Notes: generated by a model from the letters alone, not told the origin. 64,000 nt of DNA from a bacterium (GCA_024742665.1 JANSYA010000001.1:820425-884424); one strand, 5' to 3'. Counted from the stretch's first letter, positions 45,145 to 54,302 are shown. Translations and numbers: made by a program.

Positions 45145-46779
45145 ATGAAGTACGATAAGATTCGCGGAAAGAGCGTGGCGGAGTGCATGATGAAGCTGCG
45201 CAGTGCGTACGGTTCTCAGGCGATCATTCTGTCGACTCGCGAAGTCCAGGAAGGCGGACTGCTGGGATCCGGTCTGTTCTCTCGCAAGCTCTACGAAATT
45301 GATTTTATGTTGCCCGAGGAAAGCGCCGGCTCGGGCGGGCGCCCCCTGATCTCCACGAAGCAGAGCAGCGGTCGCGATCGTTCAGCCCTGGGCCGGGCGC
45401 TCGTCGACGCCGCCGCGGCCCGTCAGGCCGCCGATCAACCGGACGCGTCTCTGCCCGCACTCGCCAAATCTGAGGGGCGCTCGTCGGCTGTGGATTCGAC
45501 GACTGGCGCCGGAGATCGTTCTGTGGCCGCGGTGCGAACCGGTGGCAACTCCATTCCCCCGCTGTCTTCGTCCGCCGGACCGGGCGGCTCGACCGCTATC
45601 CCGGGCCCGCAGCGGCCGTATGCCGGGCTGCCGACGCCGCAAACGCCTGAAGAGATCGCCCTGGAGCGCGAAGCTCTGGATATGCTGCTCTCGGAATCCC
45701 ATGCCGGGGAGGGGAGCCGGGTATCTACCGGAGGCCCCGCATCTGAGATATTTGCGGCCGATCCGGCTCTGAATTCAGCGGCGGAGCCCCGATCGCGCGG
45801 CAGATCCGGGCCTGCAGACTATGCGGGAGGCGAGGCGCTGGCGGCTGTCGTCGGATCTTCTGAGTCCCCCACGCATCCTCAGGAGGAAGCCATGTTTGAT
45901 CGATCGGAAGGCGGCGCGACCGTCCGGGCCGGGCTCTCCGGGGACAGCGAAGAGCGCTTTGGTCGGACCCTGCACCGCATTCGGGGTCGATTGCTGTCCT
46001 CGCAGGTGAGCGACGATTTTGCCGATCGTTTTTTACAGCAGGTCGACCACAGTCTGTCGCGGATCGAGCGGGCCGAATACCGCAACGTCGAGGAGCGCTC
46101 GCTCAAAAAGCTGGCGGAAGTCATCCGAACAGTGCCGGATATCGCTCCCCGCCACGGCGAGTGCCAGGCGGTGATGCTGATGGGGCCGACGGGATCGGGC
46201 AAGACGACCAGCCTGGCGAAGCTGGCCGCTCGCTACCATATTATGCAGGGCCGGGACGTTTCGATCTACAGCCTGGACCACTATCGGCTGGCGGCCACGG
46301 AGCAGCTCAAAACCTACGCCGGGGTCATGGACGTGCCCTTTTTTGCGCCGCTGACCCCCCGGGATTTTCAGGAATATCTGCACCGGGACGGGGCCGAATT
46401 GATGCTGATCGATACTTCCGGCATCGGCTACAAGGATCAGGAGCGGATGGATCAGCTCCAGGAGTACGTCGAAGCCTGCGATGTGCGTCTGGAGAAGCAT
46501 TTGGTGCTCGCGGCGAACACCAACGCCGGGATGCTGGAAAAAATATTGCTTGCCTATGACCAAATTGGGCTGGATAAAATTATCCTGACCAAGCTGGACG
46601 AGTCAGATTTTCTGGGGGCATTTATCGAGCTTGCCGATAAGTACAACAGACCGTTTTCATTTTTGATGAACGGTCAGGATGTGCCCGGAAGTATTCTGGA
46701 GGCTGAGTCGTTGGAACTTGCTCGCATGGTGCTGAGCGGACCCGGCGGCAAAAGCGATGGAACGGATTCCGGGGCGTGA
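45145..46779 (+). CDS. flhF: Flagellar GTPase FlhF
   Basis: 544 residues from ATG at 45145 (MKYDKIRGKSVAECMMKLRSAYGSQAIILSTREV matches the FlhF N-terminus). A long Ser/Gly/Pro-rich linker follows (about 60-280). The SRP-type GTPase (NG) domain begins near 320, with P-loop GPTGSGKTT (about 346-354), the DHYRLAATEQL switch, DTSG and TKLDE. FlhF places and counts flagella at the cell pole with FlhG. It starts the flhF-flhG-membrane protein-fliA run. A GTG at 45028 extends the frame but adds non-FlhF sequence. Confidence 0.93.
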   Translation: MKYDKIRGKSVAECMMKLRSAYGSQAIILSTREVQEGGLLGSGLFSRKLYEIDFMLPEESAGSGGRPLISTKQSSGRDRSALGRALVDAAAARQAADQPDASLPALAKSEGRSSAVDSTTGAGDRSVAAVRTGGNSIPPLSSSAGPGGSTAIPGPQRPYAGLPTPQTPEEIALEREALDMLLSESHAGEGSRVSTGGPASEIFAADPALNSAAEPRSRGRSGPADYAGGEALAAVVGSSESPTHPQEEAMFDRSEGGATVRAGLSGDSEERFGRTLHRIRGRLLSSQVSDDFADRFLQQVDHSLSRIERAEYRNVEERSLKKLAEVIRTVPDIAPRHGECQAVMLMGPTGSGKTTSLAKLAARYHIMQGRDVSIYSLDHYRLAATEQLKTYAGVMDVPFFAPLTPRDFQEYLHRDGAELMLIDTSGIGYKDQERMDQLQEYVEACDVRLEKHLVLAANTNAGMLEKILLAYDQIGLDKIILTKLDESDFLGAFIELADKYNRPFSFLMNGQDVPGSILEAESLELARMVLSGPGGKSDGTDSGA

Positions 46780-46808
46780 GATACATCTCCTCAGGAATCT
46801 GACATAAG

Positions 46809-47768
46809 ATGGAAATTATGGATCAGGCTGCCAACCTAAGAAAGCTGGCCGGTGAAAGAAGCGAATCCGCGCCTCCCTCGGGTGGTGTTGGAGCGACAAC
46901 GCTGGAACGTACGGAACTGGAAGAAATCAGTGAACCTGAAACCCGCCGTGGGCGGGTCGTCGCCGTTACTTCCGGGAAGGGCGGCGTCGGTAAATCCACC
47001 CTGTCGGTCAATATGGCCATCGCTCTGGGTCGGCTGGGCAAAAAAGTCCTCCTCTTCGACGGGGATCTGGGACTCGCGAACATCAACGTCCTGATGGGCA
47101 TCATCCCCGAGTTCAGCATCTATGAAGTGCTGAAAGGCAAAAAGAAACTTTCTGATATTATCATTCCGACGGGCTTCGGCATCGACATCATCGCCGGCGC
47201 GAACGGAATCTCACAGCTTGCTAATCTGACGGACGCCCAGCGGGACCTGTTTGTCGAACAACTTTCCGAACTGGAAGGCTACGACGTGCTTCTAATCGAT
47301 ACCGGCGCCGGCGTCGGATCGAATGTCCTGGGTTTGGTGCTGCCCGCCGACGATATTGTCGTCGTCACGACGCCCGAGCCCACGGCCATTACCGACGCCT
47401 ACGGCATGATCAAGAGCATCGTTGCGGCGAGCGGCGCTACGAAAAAGATCAAATTGATTGTAAACCGGGCGCCTTCGGCGATCGAGGCGAAGCGCGTCTC
47501 AGATCGGTTGATGAGTATCTCCGGTCAGTTTTTAAAGGTCGGGGTCGAGAGCCTGGGATTTGTTTTTGAAGAAAATCTCGTCCAAAAGAGTATTCGCAGC
47601 CAGCGACCGCATGTCGTGCTGTATCCGGGTTCGAAGAGCGCGGCATGCATCAATCACATCGGGGCGCGGCTCGTTAACGCATCTGTAAAGGAGGATTCGC
47701 AGGGAATATTCGCGTTTTTTCAGCAGTTTCTCGGATTGGGCCAGTCCCGCAATAACGAGGAAGCTTAG
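46809..47768 (+). CDS. flhG: Flagellar number regulator FlhG (MinD-like ATPase)
   Basis: 319 residues. Deviant Walker A SGKGGVGKST (55-64), switch I DGDLGLANINVLMG and switch II LIDTGAGVG are all MinD/FlhG features. A C-terminal amphipathic tail (IFAFFQQFLGL) could bind membrane. It acts as the ATPase partner of FlhF in setting flagellar number. Encoded 29 bp after flhF. Confidence 0.93.
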   Translation: MEIMDQAANLRKLAGERSESAPPSGGVGATTLERTELEEISEPETRRGRVVAVTSGKGGVGKSTLSVNMAIALGRLGKKVLLFDGDLGLANINVLMGIIPEFSIYEVLKGKKKLSDIIIPTGFGIDIIAGANGISQLANLTDAQRDLFVEQLSELEGYDVLLIDTGAGVGSNVLGLVLPADDIVVVTTPEPTAITDAYGMIKSIVAASGATKKIKLIVNRAPSAIEAKRVSDRLMSISGQFLKVGVESLGFVFEENLVQKSIRSQRPHVVLYPGSKSAACINHIGARLVNASVKEDSQGIFAFFQQFLGLGQSRNNEEA

Positions 47769-47777
47769 GTCGACCAC

Positions 47778-48209
47778 GTGAACCTGATGATCAAATTCGT
47801 CGGGGTCTTCGCCGTCATCGGGCTGATCCTCTCGGTCGCCTTTGGAATCATCGGCGGAAACAGAATTTTCTCGCTGGTCCTGACGGCAGTGCTTTGCAGT
47901 ATGCTGTCTGGAGCCCTCGGAGCCGGGACCTACAAGGTTCTGGAGCAGCGGGTGCCGGAGTTCCTGGAGATCTTCATGCCGCAGGGCATGGGCGATGAAC
48001 TGGAGCTTGGCGACGAGGCCGGTTACGATGACGATGGGCTGGACGCAGAAGGTTACGCGACCTCAGAACAGGATGAAAGCGTCGCCGCGGCGGCGGAAGA
48101 TACGAAACAGTTCGGGGATCATATTATTGTAGACAAGATTAAGATTAAGAACGAACCCAAGTTGATCGCCGAGGCTATTAAAACAATGCTGGCGAAAGAC
48201 GACGCATAA
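47778..48209 (+). CDS. Small membrane protein of the flhFG-fliA operon
   Basis: 143 residues with two membrane helices (about 4-26 and 31-50) and an acidic C-terminus (GDELELGDEAGYDDDG, then VDKIKIKNEPKLIAEAIKTMLAK). Starts at GTG 47778 or ATG 47787. Its place between flhG and fliA suggests a flagellar role; I infer this only from synteny. Confidence 0.78.
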   Translation: MNLMIKFVGVFAVIGLILSVAFGIIGGNRIFSLVLTAVLCSMLSGALGAGTYKVLEQRVPEFLEIFMPQGMGDELELGDEAGYDDDGLDAEGYATSEQDESVAAAAEDTKQFGDHIIVDKIKIKNEPKLIAEAIKTMLAKDDA

Positions 48210-48258
48210 ATTGCATTCTATCATAATCCTGGCGAAACAGTTTTCATAATCAAATTAC

Positions 48259-49056
48259 ATGGGCAAGATCTGGGACAAATATAAAGATCACGAAGAGATC
48301 GAGCTGTGGCGCGAATACCGCCGGAGCAAGAACCGTGAAGTGCGTGATTTTCTGGTCGAGAAGTACTCGCCCCTCGTAAAGTACGTAGCCGGCAAAGTGG
48401 CCATCGGCATGCCGCAGAACGTGGAATTCGACGATCTGGTCAGCTACGGCAGCTTCGGTCTGCTCGACGCCATCGAGAAATTCGACCCCGACCGCGACAT
48501 TAAATTCAAAACCTATGCGATGACCCGGATTCGCGGGGCCATCTTCGACGAGCTGCGCAGTATCGACTGGATCCCGCGTTCGATTCGCCAGAAGGCGAAG
48601 CAGGTCGAAGAGACCATCGCCACCCTCGAAAACAAACTCGGCCACACGGTCGACGACGAAGACATCGCCAAAGAGATGAACCTCTCGCTGGACGAACTGC
48701 ACACGCTGCTGACGAAAATCTCCGGCACCAGCATGATTTCGCTGAACGATATCTGGTATCTCGGCGACGACAACGACGAAGTCTCGTTTATGGAGACCCT
48801 CGAATCTCCGCAGAATTTGAATCCGGATACTCTGATCGAAAAAGAAGAGATCAAAGGCGTGATCGTCGAAGCGATCAAGCATCTCCCGGACAAAGAAAAG
48901 AAAGTGATCGTCCTCTATTACTATGAGGATCTTACCCTCAAAGAGATTGGCGAAGTTCTGGAAGTTACCGAGAGCCGCATTTCTCAGCTGCACACGAAGG
49001 CGATCATGCGTTTGCGCGGCAAGCTGATGCGCATGAAAAACGCGCTCAAGAAATAA
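48259..49056 (+). CDS. fliA: Flagellar sigma factor (sigma-28, FliA/WhiG)
   Basis: 265 residues. Region 2 ([47 protein letters not shown]) and region 4 ([22 protein letters not shown], a helix-turn-helix) are typical of sigma-28. Directs late flagellar genes, perhaps including the flagellins further downstream, though I found no clear sigma-28 box before them. Last gene of the flhF-flhG block. Confidence 0.95.
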   Translation: MGKIWDKYKDHEEIELWREYRRSKNREVRDFLVEKYSPLVKYVAGKVAIGMPQNVEFDDLVSYGSFGLLDAIEKFDPDRDIKFKTYAMTRIRGAIFDELRSIDWIPRSIRQKAKQVEETIATLENKLGHTVDDEDIAKEMNLSLDELHTLLTKISGTSMISLNDIWYLGDDNDEVSFMETLESPQNLNPDTLIEKEEIKGVIVEAIKHLPDKEKKVIVLYYYEDLTLKEIGEVLEVTESRISQLHTKAIMRLRGKLMRMKNALKK

Positions 49057-49199
49057 GCCGCTCAGCCCGCACGGGCGACACCCGGTGATACACCCACCCC
49101 CATGCTATGCTATCATTGAGGAAATGTGTTCGTTTCCCGGGCCTTCTGGCGTTCTAAATTTCTGTTGATCTTGAGCCCCTTCGGGCGCGTCACATCTAT

Positions 49200-50009
49200 A
49201 TGTCCCGAATGATTTCCGTTTTAGTTTTTGTTGGCGCACTTGTCTTCGGCGGTGCCTGTAGTGCGGACCTGGCGACGGCTCAATACTATCTCTCCTCGAT
49301 CGGAAAAGAATACAGCGTCTCCGAGCTGAGGGATGCTTCCGCGCTGGATCTGTCCGGGACCCGGGTTGACGGCTCCGGTCTGCGCTTTCTGGCTGCGCTG
49401 CCGGCGTTGCAACATCTGGATCTGGGCAGCACCAAAATCACAGACGCGGATTTACGATCCTTCGTTGCGCTGCGGCGTCTAAAAAACCTGGATCTGCCGG
49501 ACACGGAGATCAGTGATCGCGGTCTGGAACATCTGAAAGCCCTGCGCAATCTCGAAGGGCTGCGCCTGGATCGCACGCGTATTACCGACGCCGGCCTGGA
49601 GCATCTGAGCGAATTTCCGGAACTGGTCGCTCTGGGTCTGGAGGGCACGGCGATTACCGACGCGGGCATGGCGCGGCTTGCACCGCTTCGTCGACTGAAT
49701 TCCCTCAGCGTCGCGAATACGGCGATCACCGACGCGGGACTTGCACAGTTGAGTTCGCTCGAAGATTTGCACTATCTGATTCTTGAACGAACCCGGATCA
49801 CCGACGCCGGTCTCGCGCATATTAAATCTTTTTCAAAGTTGAGTGGCCTTAATCTTTCCGGAACACAGGTTACGGATCGGGGTCTTGGAGCCCTGGAAAA
49901 TTTGAGGCTGCTGCAGTGGATTATGCTCGAAAACACGTCCGTGACCGCGGCGGGAATCGCGGCGCTGCAGGAGTCGCTGCCGGACCTGGAAATTCAGGGG
50001 GGCCTGTGA
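49200..50009 (+). CDS. Leucine-rich repeat lipoprotein
   Basis: 269 residues. Signal ends in LVFGGACSA (lipobox). About nine repeats of the 24-residue T-x-ITDAGL-x2-L-x2-L-x2-L-x-L type follow (for example RTRITDAGLEHLSEFPELVALGLEGT), forming a curved solenoid likely facing outward for binding. The stop codon overlaps the GTG start of the next gene (GTGA), so the two are probably translationally coupled. Confidence 0.88.
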   Translation: MSRMISVLVFVGALVFGGACSADLATAQYYLSSIGKEYSVSELRDASALDLSGTRVDGSGLRFLAALPALQHLDLGSTKITDADLRSFVALRRLKNLDLPDTEISDRGLEHLKALRNLEGLRLDRTRITDAGLEHLSEFPELVALGLEGTAITDAGMARLAPLRRLNSLSVANTAITDAGLAQLSSLEDLHYLILERTRITDAGLAHIKSFSKLSGLNLSGTQVTDRGLGALENLRLLQWIMLENTSVTAAGIAALQESLPDLEIQGGL

Positions 50010-51406
50010 ATCAAACGATCGCCAGTCCATCGCGCGAAATTCCGCGTATTCCCGCTACTTCGCTGCTGCTGGGAAACCTGCGCGAGTTTATCGCCGACCC
50101 CACCGGATTCTTATTGGAGCTCGGAAACGAATACGATGAGATCGTCGAATCGCGCATGTTGATGTACCGTTCGAGTATGCTGGTTCACCCGCAGGCGATC
50201 GAACACGTGCTGCATCGCAATCATACGAACTACGATAAAAACGTATTCGACTATCGCATGTTGAAGCTGCGGCTCCTGGGCAACGGACTGCTGACGAACG
50301 ACGGCGCGGATTGGCTGCGCCAGCGACGCCTCAGTCAGCCGGCCTTCCATCGGAAACGCATGGCGGGCTACGGCCTGGCGATGCGCGATTGCACGCGGCT
50401 GCTGGTTCAGCGCTGGGAACGCGAGGCGGTCGGCGAGGTTCTGGACATTGGCGAAGAGATGGCCGCTCTGACTCTGCAAATCGTGGGGCGGGCGCTCTTT
50501 TCGCGCGATTTGACCGGCGACGCCGACGAGATTGGCGCGGCGCTCGCGGAGGCGAATCATCTGATGACGGAGCGTTTGCTATCGGGCCTTCCTCCGTGGG
50601 TTAATTTTACTCCGCGCGATTTTAAGCTGAAGAAAGCCGCCCGGCGTCTGTGGGCCGTCGTCGATGCGATGATCGCCGAGCGTATGGCCGACGCTTCCTC
50701 CGCCGCGTCCATAAAAGATGCAGGCGATGCGGATGCGCCAGCGGATCTGCTTTCGATGCTCATGAGCGCCCGCGATGAAAGCGGTCAGGCGATGAGCCCC
50801 CGACAGCTGCGCGATGAAATTTTAACGCTGCTCCTGGCCGGCCACGAAACCACCGCGACGGCCCTGACCTGGACCTTTCATCTGCTGGCGCAAAATCCCG
50901 AAGCGCTGCAACATCTGGAACAGGAAGTCGACGTAAGTGTGCGCGACGGCGCGCCCGCTTTCGACGATCTCGCGAAGCTGCCCTACACCCGGATGGCGCT
51001 CGAAGAATCCATGCGTCTGTATCCGCCGGCTTGGTCGATCGCGCGTCGCGCGATCCAGGCAGATACAATCATGGGCTATCGCATTCCAGCCGGCGCGGTC
51101 TTGTATATGAATCCGCTCGTCACTCATCGCCACCGTTCTTTTTGGGACGAGCCGCTTGCGTTTCGCCCGGAACGCTTTTCGCCGGAGAATCGTAAATCGC
51201 AAATGCCCTACGCGTACTTTCCGTTCGGCGGCGGTCCGCGCCTGTGCATCGGTGCCGACTTCGCGCTGGCCGAGATGACGATGATTCTCGCGGGAATCGT
51301 ATCGCGCTTTCGTTTACGTTCGACCCGGGCCGAAGTCAAAATGCAGGGACTCATCACGCTGCGCCCCGTAGACGGCATGCCGATGCGCATCGAGCTGAGA
51401 ACCTGA
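50006..51406 (+). CDS. Cytochrome P450
   Basis: 466 residues from GTG at 50006, which overlaps the LRR stop. It shows the I-helix AGHETTATAL, the K-helix EESMR, the RPERF motif and the heme-binding FGGGPRLCIG with axial Cys414. This is a full-length class with no fused reductase, so it needs separate ferredoxin or flavodoxin. The substrate (fatty acid, sterol or xenobiotic) is unknown. Its coupling to an LRR lipoprotein is odd. Confidence 0.92.
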   Translation: MNQTIASPSREIPRIPATSLLLGNLREFIADPTGFLLELGNEYDEIVESRMLMYRSSMLVHPQAIEHVLHRNHTNYDKNVFDYRMLKLRLLGNGLLTNDGADWLRQRRLSQPAFHRKRMAGYGLAMRDCTRLLVQRWEREAVGEVLDIGEEMAALTLQIVGRALFSRDLTGDADEIGAALAEANHLMTERLLSGLPPWVNFTPRDFKLKKAARRLWAVVDAMIAERMADASSAASIKDAGDADAPADLLSMLMSARDESGQAMSPRQLRDEILTLLLAGHETTATALTWTFHLLAQNPEALQHLEQEVDVSVRDGAPAFDDLAKLPYTRMALEESMRLYPPAWSIARRAIQADTIMGYRIPAGAVLYMNPLVTHRHRSFWDEPLAFRPERFSPENRKSQMPYAYFPFGGGPRLCIGADFALAEMTMILAGIVSRFRLRSTRAEVKMQGLITLRPVDGMPMRIELRT

Positions 51407-51647
51407 TGTGAAATTTCTCGGAGGCCGTTAATTTCGCATTCGACTCGCCCGCTGGTGACCATCCCGGTATCGCCCTGGGCCCACCCAGCGGACCGCGGTC
51501 CCCATAGCTCCGGGAAAATGAGACATAATCTCCTCCAAACGAGCGAATTTTTTCGTAAAATTTTTGCGACAATTCGGCCGTAAAAGAGCTCAGACCATAA
51601 AGTTCATCCACACAATCGTCGATTGCCTTAATGTGGAGGGTACTTCT

Positions 51648-52091
51648 ATGGACACCCTGATCAAAGATGTTTTACACGCAAGCAATGGACAATCTCCGGT
51701 CTCGGAGACTCAAGCGGCGGTAGCGCGAACCGCAAAGGAATTGGCCGGCGCCGCTATCGAAGCGGCGCAGTTGAAGCTGTCGAATGATTCGACGGCGGCC
51801 GATGCCGGCGCGGAACGCCAGGGGCAAAGCTACACGGACGTAGCGGCCACTCCCGAGAATCGACGTCAAATCGAGTCCGCCGTAAAGGCGCTCGAATACG
51901 TGCACCCCGAATTGACCAGTGCGGACTCGCGCTATCAGATTCGTATGCACCAGGAGACGGGCAAGCTGCAGGTCGCGTTAGTCAATACGCAGACCGGCGA
52001 GACCCTGGAAGAAATTCCGGGAACCAAGCTGCTCGAATTCGCGGAAGCGATGTCGGAACTCGGTGGCCTCTTGTTCGAGAAACGCGCCTGA
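51648..52091 (+). CDS. flaG: FlaG-family flagellar protein
   Basis: 147 residues. The C-terminal 70 residues match FlaG: SRYQIRMHQETGKLQVALVNTQTGETLEEIPGTKLLEFAEAMSELGGLLF. A Ser/Ala/Glu-rich N-terminus precedes it. FlaG influences filament length. The ATG at 51648 follows GGAGGG by 7 nt, which decides the start. Confidence 0.85.
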   Translation: MDTLIKDVLHASNGQSPVSETQAAVARTAKELAGAAIEAAQLKLSNDSTAADAGAERQGQSYTDVAATPENRRQIESAVKALEYVHPELTSADSRYQIRMHQETGKLQVALVNTQTGETLEEIPGTKLLEFAEAMSELGGLLFEKRA

Positions 52092-52310
52092 GCCTTTGCC
52101 ATAAGCAAAGGCGAACCCTTTGCCATATGCAAAGGCGAACAGGTTGCCTGTCGCAGACAGGTGACCGCGAAAGTCTTAACTTTGCCATAAGCAAAGGCGA
52201 AAAAGTCGTCTGCCTTCGGGCAGGTGAGGCCGAAGCCATGCCCGCGGCCTGTCGTTGATCGACAGGCGCGAAAGACCGCGCGTTCCCGGTGAAAACCGGG
52301 GCGGGCGGTC
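52092..52310 (+). repeat. Array of seven short hairpins after flaG
   Basis: Noncoding. In order: GCCTTTGC-CATAA-GCAAAGGC (52092-52112), CCTTTGC-CATAT-GCAAAGG (52117-52135), CCTGTC-GCA-GACAGG (52147-52161), CTTTGC-CATAA-GCAAAG (52180-52196), CTGCC-TTCG-GGCAG (52210-52223), GCCTGTCG-TTGAT-CGACAGGC (52247-52267) and a two-part stem GACCGC...GCGGTC enclosing CCCGGT-GAAA-ACCGGG (52274-52310). Two stem families alternate, several followed by GCGAA or CGCGAAAG. The stop of flaG ends just before the first. Confidence 0.7.
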
Positions 52311-52382
52311 GCGTGTATTCTGGAAGCGGTTCTTGCGAAGCCTTCTGCTGTGAAGGAATTGCGCGCTGAGACTGGCCCAAAC

Positions 52383-52955
52383 TCAAGCAGGATCGCGCGG
52401 ACGGCCTCGCCACTCGTCTTCTAAAATCGCCATGCGATACGCATTCCAGTAGTCACGCCCGGTGAAGGTCGTGCCGCGCATGAGCCCTTCTTTGCGAAAG
52501 CCCGCCTTTTCGTAGCAGCGAACGCCGGCCGTGTTGAAATCGTATACGTTGAGTTCGATGCGATGCAGGCGGTACTTTTCGAAACCCTGCTGGAGAATCT
52601 GACCCAGCATCTCGGGTCCGATTCCCTGGCCGCGATAGTCGGGATGCACCACCATTCGCGTTATAAATGCGGATCCTCGTTCCGTAATGTTGTACAGCTC
52701 GGCGTAGGCCAATCGGATTTCGTTTTCTTTCGCAGCCTGGCGCGCGGAGCGGGCGACGGCAATATATGCGCGACGCAGGGGAACCTTCACGTTGAGTCGC
52801 TTCGCATGCGCGGCCAGCTGCGCTGGTGTAAGCGGATGGCGTAGAGTGTTACCGGCCCACTGACGCAGACCATCGGGCGATTCGTTTTTCAGAAACGAAT
52901 ACATCCAGTCCAGATCGCGGGCCGGGTTCAATGGGCGCAGGCGCAGTTGCGTCAT
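52383..52955 (-). CDS. GNAT-family N-acetyltransferase (RimJ/RimL-like)
   Basis: 190 residues. Motif A reads MVVHPDYRGQGIGPEML (Q/R-x2-G-x-G/A acetyl-CoA loop) and the C-terminus has LNVYDFNTAGVRCYEKAGFRKEG, characteristic of protein or small-molecule N-acetyltransferases such as RimJ/RimL/SpeG. Target unknown. It starts 10 bp after the XAC2610-like gene's stop on the same strand. Confidence 0.88.
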   Translation of the reverse strand: MTQLRLRPLNPARDLDWMYSFLKNESPDGLRQWAGNTLRHPLTPAQLAAHAKRLNVKVPLRRAYIAVARSARQAAKENEIRLAYAELYNITERGSAFITRMVVHPDYRGQGIGPEMLGQILQQGFEKYRLHRIELNVYDFNTAGVRCYEKAGFRKEGLMRGTTFTGRDYWNAYRMAILEDEWRGRPRDPA

Positions 52956-52965
52956 GAGCGCGTCG

Positions 52966-53706
52966 TCAGTCTTCGGCAGGGTCGACGGTTTTCATTTCGT
53001 TTTCGATCTCCACCATTTCGGCGTCGCGGAGCTCGCGAACAATCAGGCGAAAGCGGGATGCGTCTGCATACTCCCGGCTTTCTTCGCGGACCAGCACCAG
53101 CCGGTCGCGGCGAAATTCATAGTAGCTCGTTCCGTTCTTCGCCGCGCCGTCCCGCCAGCGGGTGATGATCTGTCGTTTCTCGGCGTCGACTTCCGGACTC
53201 GTAATGTCGGCGAAGATGTCGCTCGCCGCGAAACGTTTCGTATCTGGATCATACAGCCAGACCAGATAAGGAATATTCGGGCCGGCCGGCAGAAACTCAA
53301 TCAGGCGCAGATCTTTATAGCCGTCGAAGTTCAGATCTTCAATGACGAAGCCGTCCAGATCCTGGCCGTCGATAATCGGACTGGCCGTAAAGCCTTCGAG
53401 CGTTTGAACTTCGCCGTTCCAGTATTGAATTTCAATTTCGCGGATGTCGGAGGCCGGTTGTTCCCGGCTTGCATCGCCTGAATCTGTGGAAGCTTCCGCG
53501 GCGGCCACGGAAGCGGCGGGCCCGGGGCGTAAAACAAATACCGTCTCGACCTGGTCTGAATGAATGCGCTCGGCGAATCGGAAGCCGGAATCATCAGCCC
53601 GGGCGGGGCCGCAGACGGAGAGCCAGAGGATCGCCGGGAAGAATGCCAGGATCAGGTTCTGGCTCTGCAGCCGGCGATTGGTCGATGCGATCGGTAGTCG
53701 TTTCAT
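52966..53706 (-). CDS. Secreted protein with XAC2610-like repeat, unknown function
   Basis: 246 residues with a signal peptide (about 15-36, ending in CGPARADD). The mature part contains DLDGFVIEDLNFDGYKDLRL and YLVWLYDPDTKRF, which resemble the XAC2610-type repeat seen in exported proteins of many Gram-negatives. The C-terminus is acidic. Function unknown. Confidence 0.75.
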   Translation of the reverse strand: MKRLPIASTNRRLQSQNLILAFFPAILWLSVCGPARADDSGFRFAERIHSDQVETVFVLRPGPAASVAAAEASTDSGDASREQPASDIREIEIQYWNGEVQTLEGFTASPIIDGQDLDGFVIEDLNFDGYKDLRLIEFLPAGPNIPYLVWLYDPDTKRFAASDIFADITSPEVDAEKRQIITRWRDGAAKNGTSYYEFRRDRLVLVREESREYADASRFRLIVRELRDAEMVEIENEMKTVDPAED

Positions 53707-53873
53707 GGTGCTGTACGCAACAGGGACGCCCGAATCCGGGTCAGGGCAAGTCGTTTTTCGGGCGATGGGGCTCTCGCGCGGTCCCTTTCCCGGGCCTGCG
53801 GCTCATGCATTTTTTCCTAAAGCCGCGGTATCATTTGCCGATGATATCCACATAGTGAGGGGAATTTCCCTGA

Positions 53874-53887
53874 GGGGCAACTGCCCC
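53874..53887. repeat. Small GC hairpin
   Basis: GGGGCAACTGCCCC, preceded by a partial palindrome GGGGAATTTCCC (53859-53870). Could be the 5' part of a small RNA. Confidence 0.45.
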
Positions 53888-53997
53888 GAAAATAAATGTA
53901 GAAACACACGACAAAATGACACATATGCGCGTACAGCCCTCTCCCGGGCTTTCAGCGGCTTTCTCCCCGAAATCCGCAGCGCAGCACCGGGCGCAAG

Positions 53998-54030
53998 CCC
54001 CGCGAAAAAAGTGACGCTTTTTTTGCGGGG
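53998..54030 (+). terminator. Long hairpin with internal A/T run
   Basis: CCCCGCGAAAAAAG-TGACG-CTTTTTTTGCGGGG: 14 bp with one G-T pair. The T-run is inside the stem, so it is an odd terminator, but it could end a transcript begun upstream and separate it from the flaB leader. Confidence 0.5.
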
Positions 54031-54174
54031 ACGTTCGTTTTTTCCGTACCCGGTGTTAAGTTCCCCCATCCCCCTCCCGATCTAAGTTAGTAATAAACCA
54101 GGTCCAGGTGTACCCGAAAGGAATCGGGCACACTTGAGATCTATATATAGAAAGATTAGTTACACCACTATAGA

Positions 54175-54240
54175 TTTTCGAAGCCAACGGCTGAGAAGAT
54201 CTATGTGCCGGGTTTTCGAAGCCAGTGGCAGCGAAGACCT
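54175..54240 (+). repeat. Imperfect tandem repeat in flaB1 leader
   Basis: Two 28-nt units starting TTTTCGAAGCCA and ending GAAGA-T/C-CT, spaced by 38 nt, matching at about 23 of 28 positions. Both lie in the transcribed leader of the first flagellin by position. Confidence 0.65.
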
Positions 54241-54243
54241 GGA

Positions 54244-54302
54244 GGCGGGCCAACATCCCGCCTGGTCGTTATGACCTCGTGAGAGCGAAAGCTCTAACGA
54301 CG
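54244..54302 (+). promoter_or_regulatory. Structured leader with alternative hairpins
   Basis: GGCGGG...CCCGCC (54244-54262), then GTCGTTA (54265-54271) that can pair with TAACGAC (54295-54301) around AGAGC-GAAA-GCTCT, or form the competing small hairpin GGTC-GTTAT-GACC (54264-54276). The two cannot coexist. Confidence 0.5.

Noticed and set aside
52092-52310. CsrB-like sponge RNA in the hairpin array
   Set aside because: None of the loops contains GGA, the hallmark of CsrA-binding sponge RNAs.
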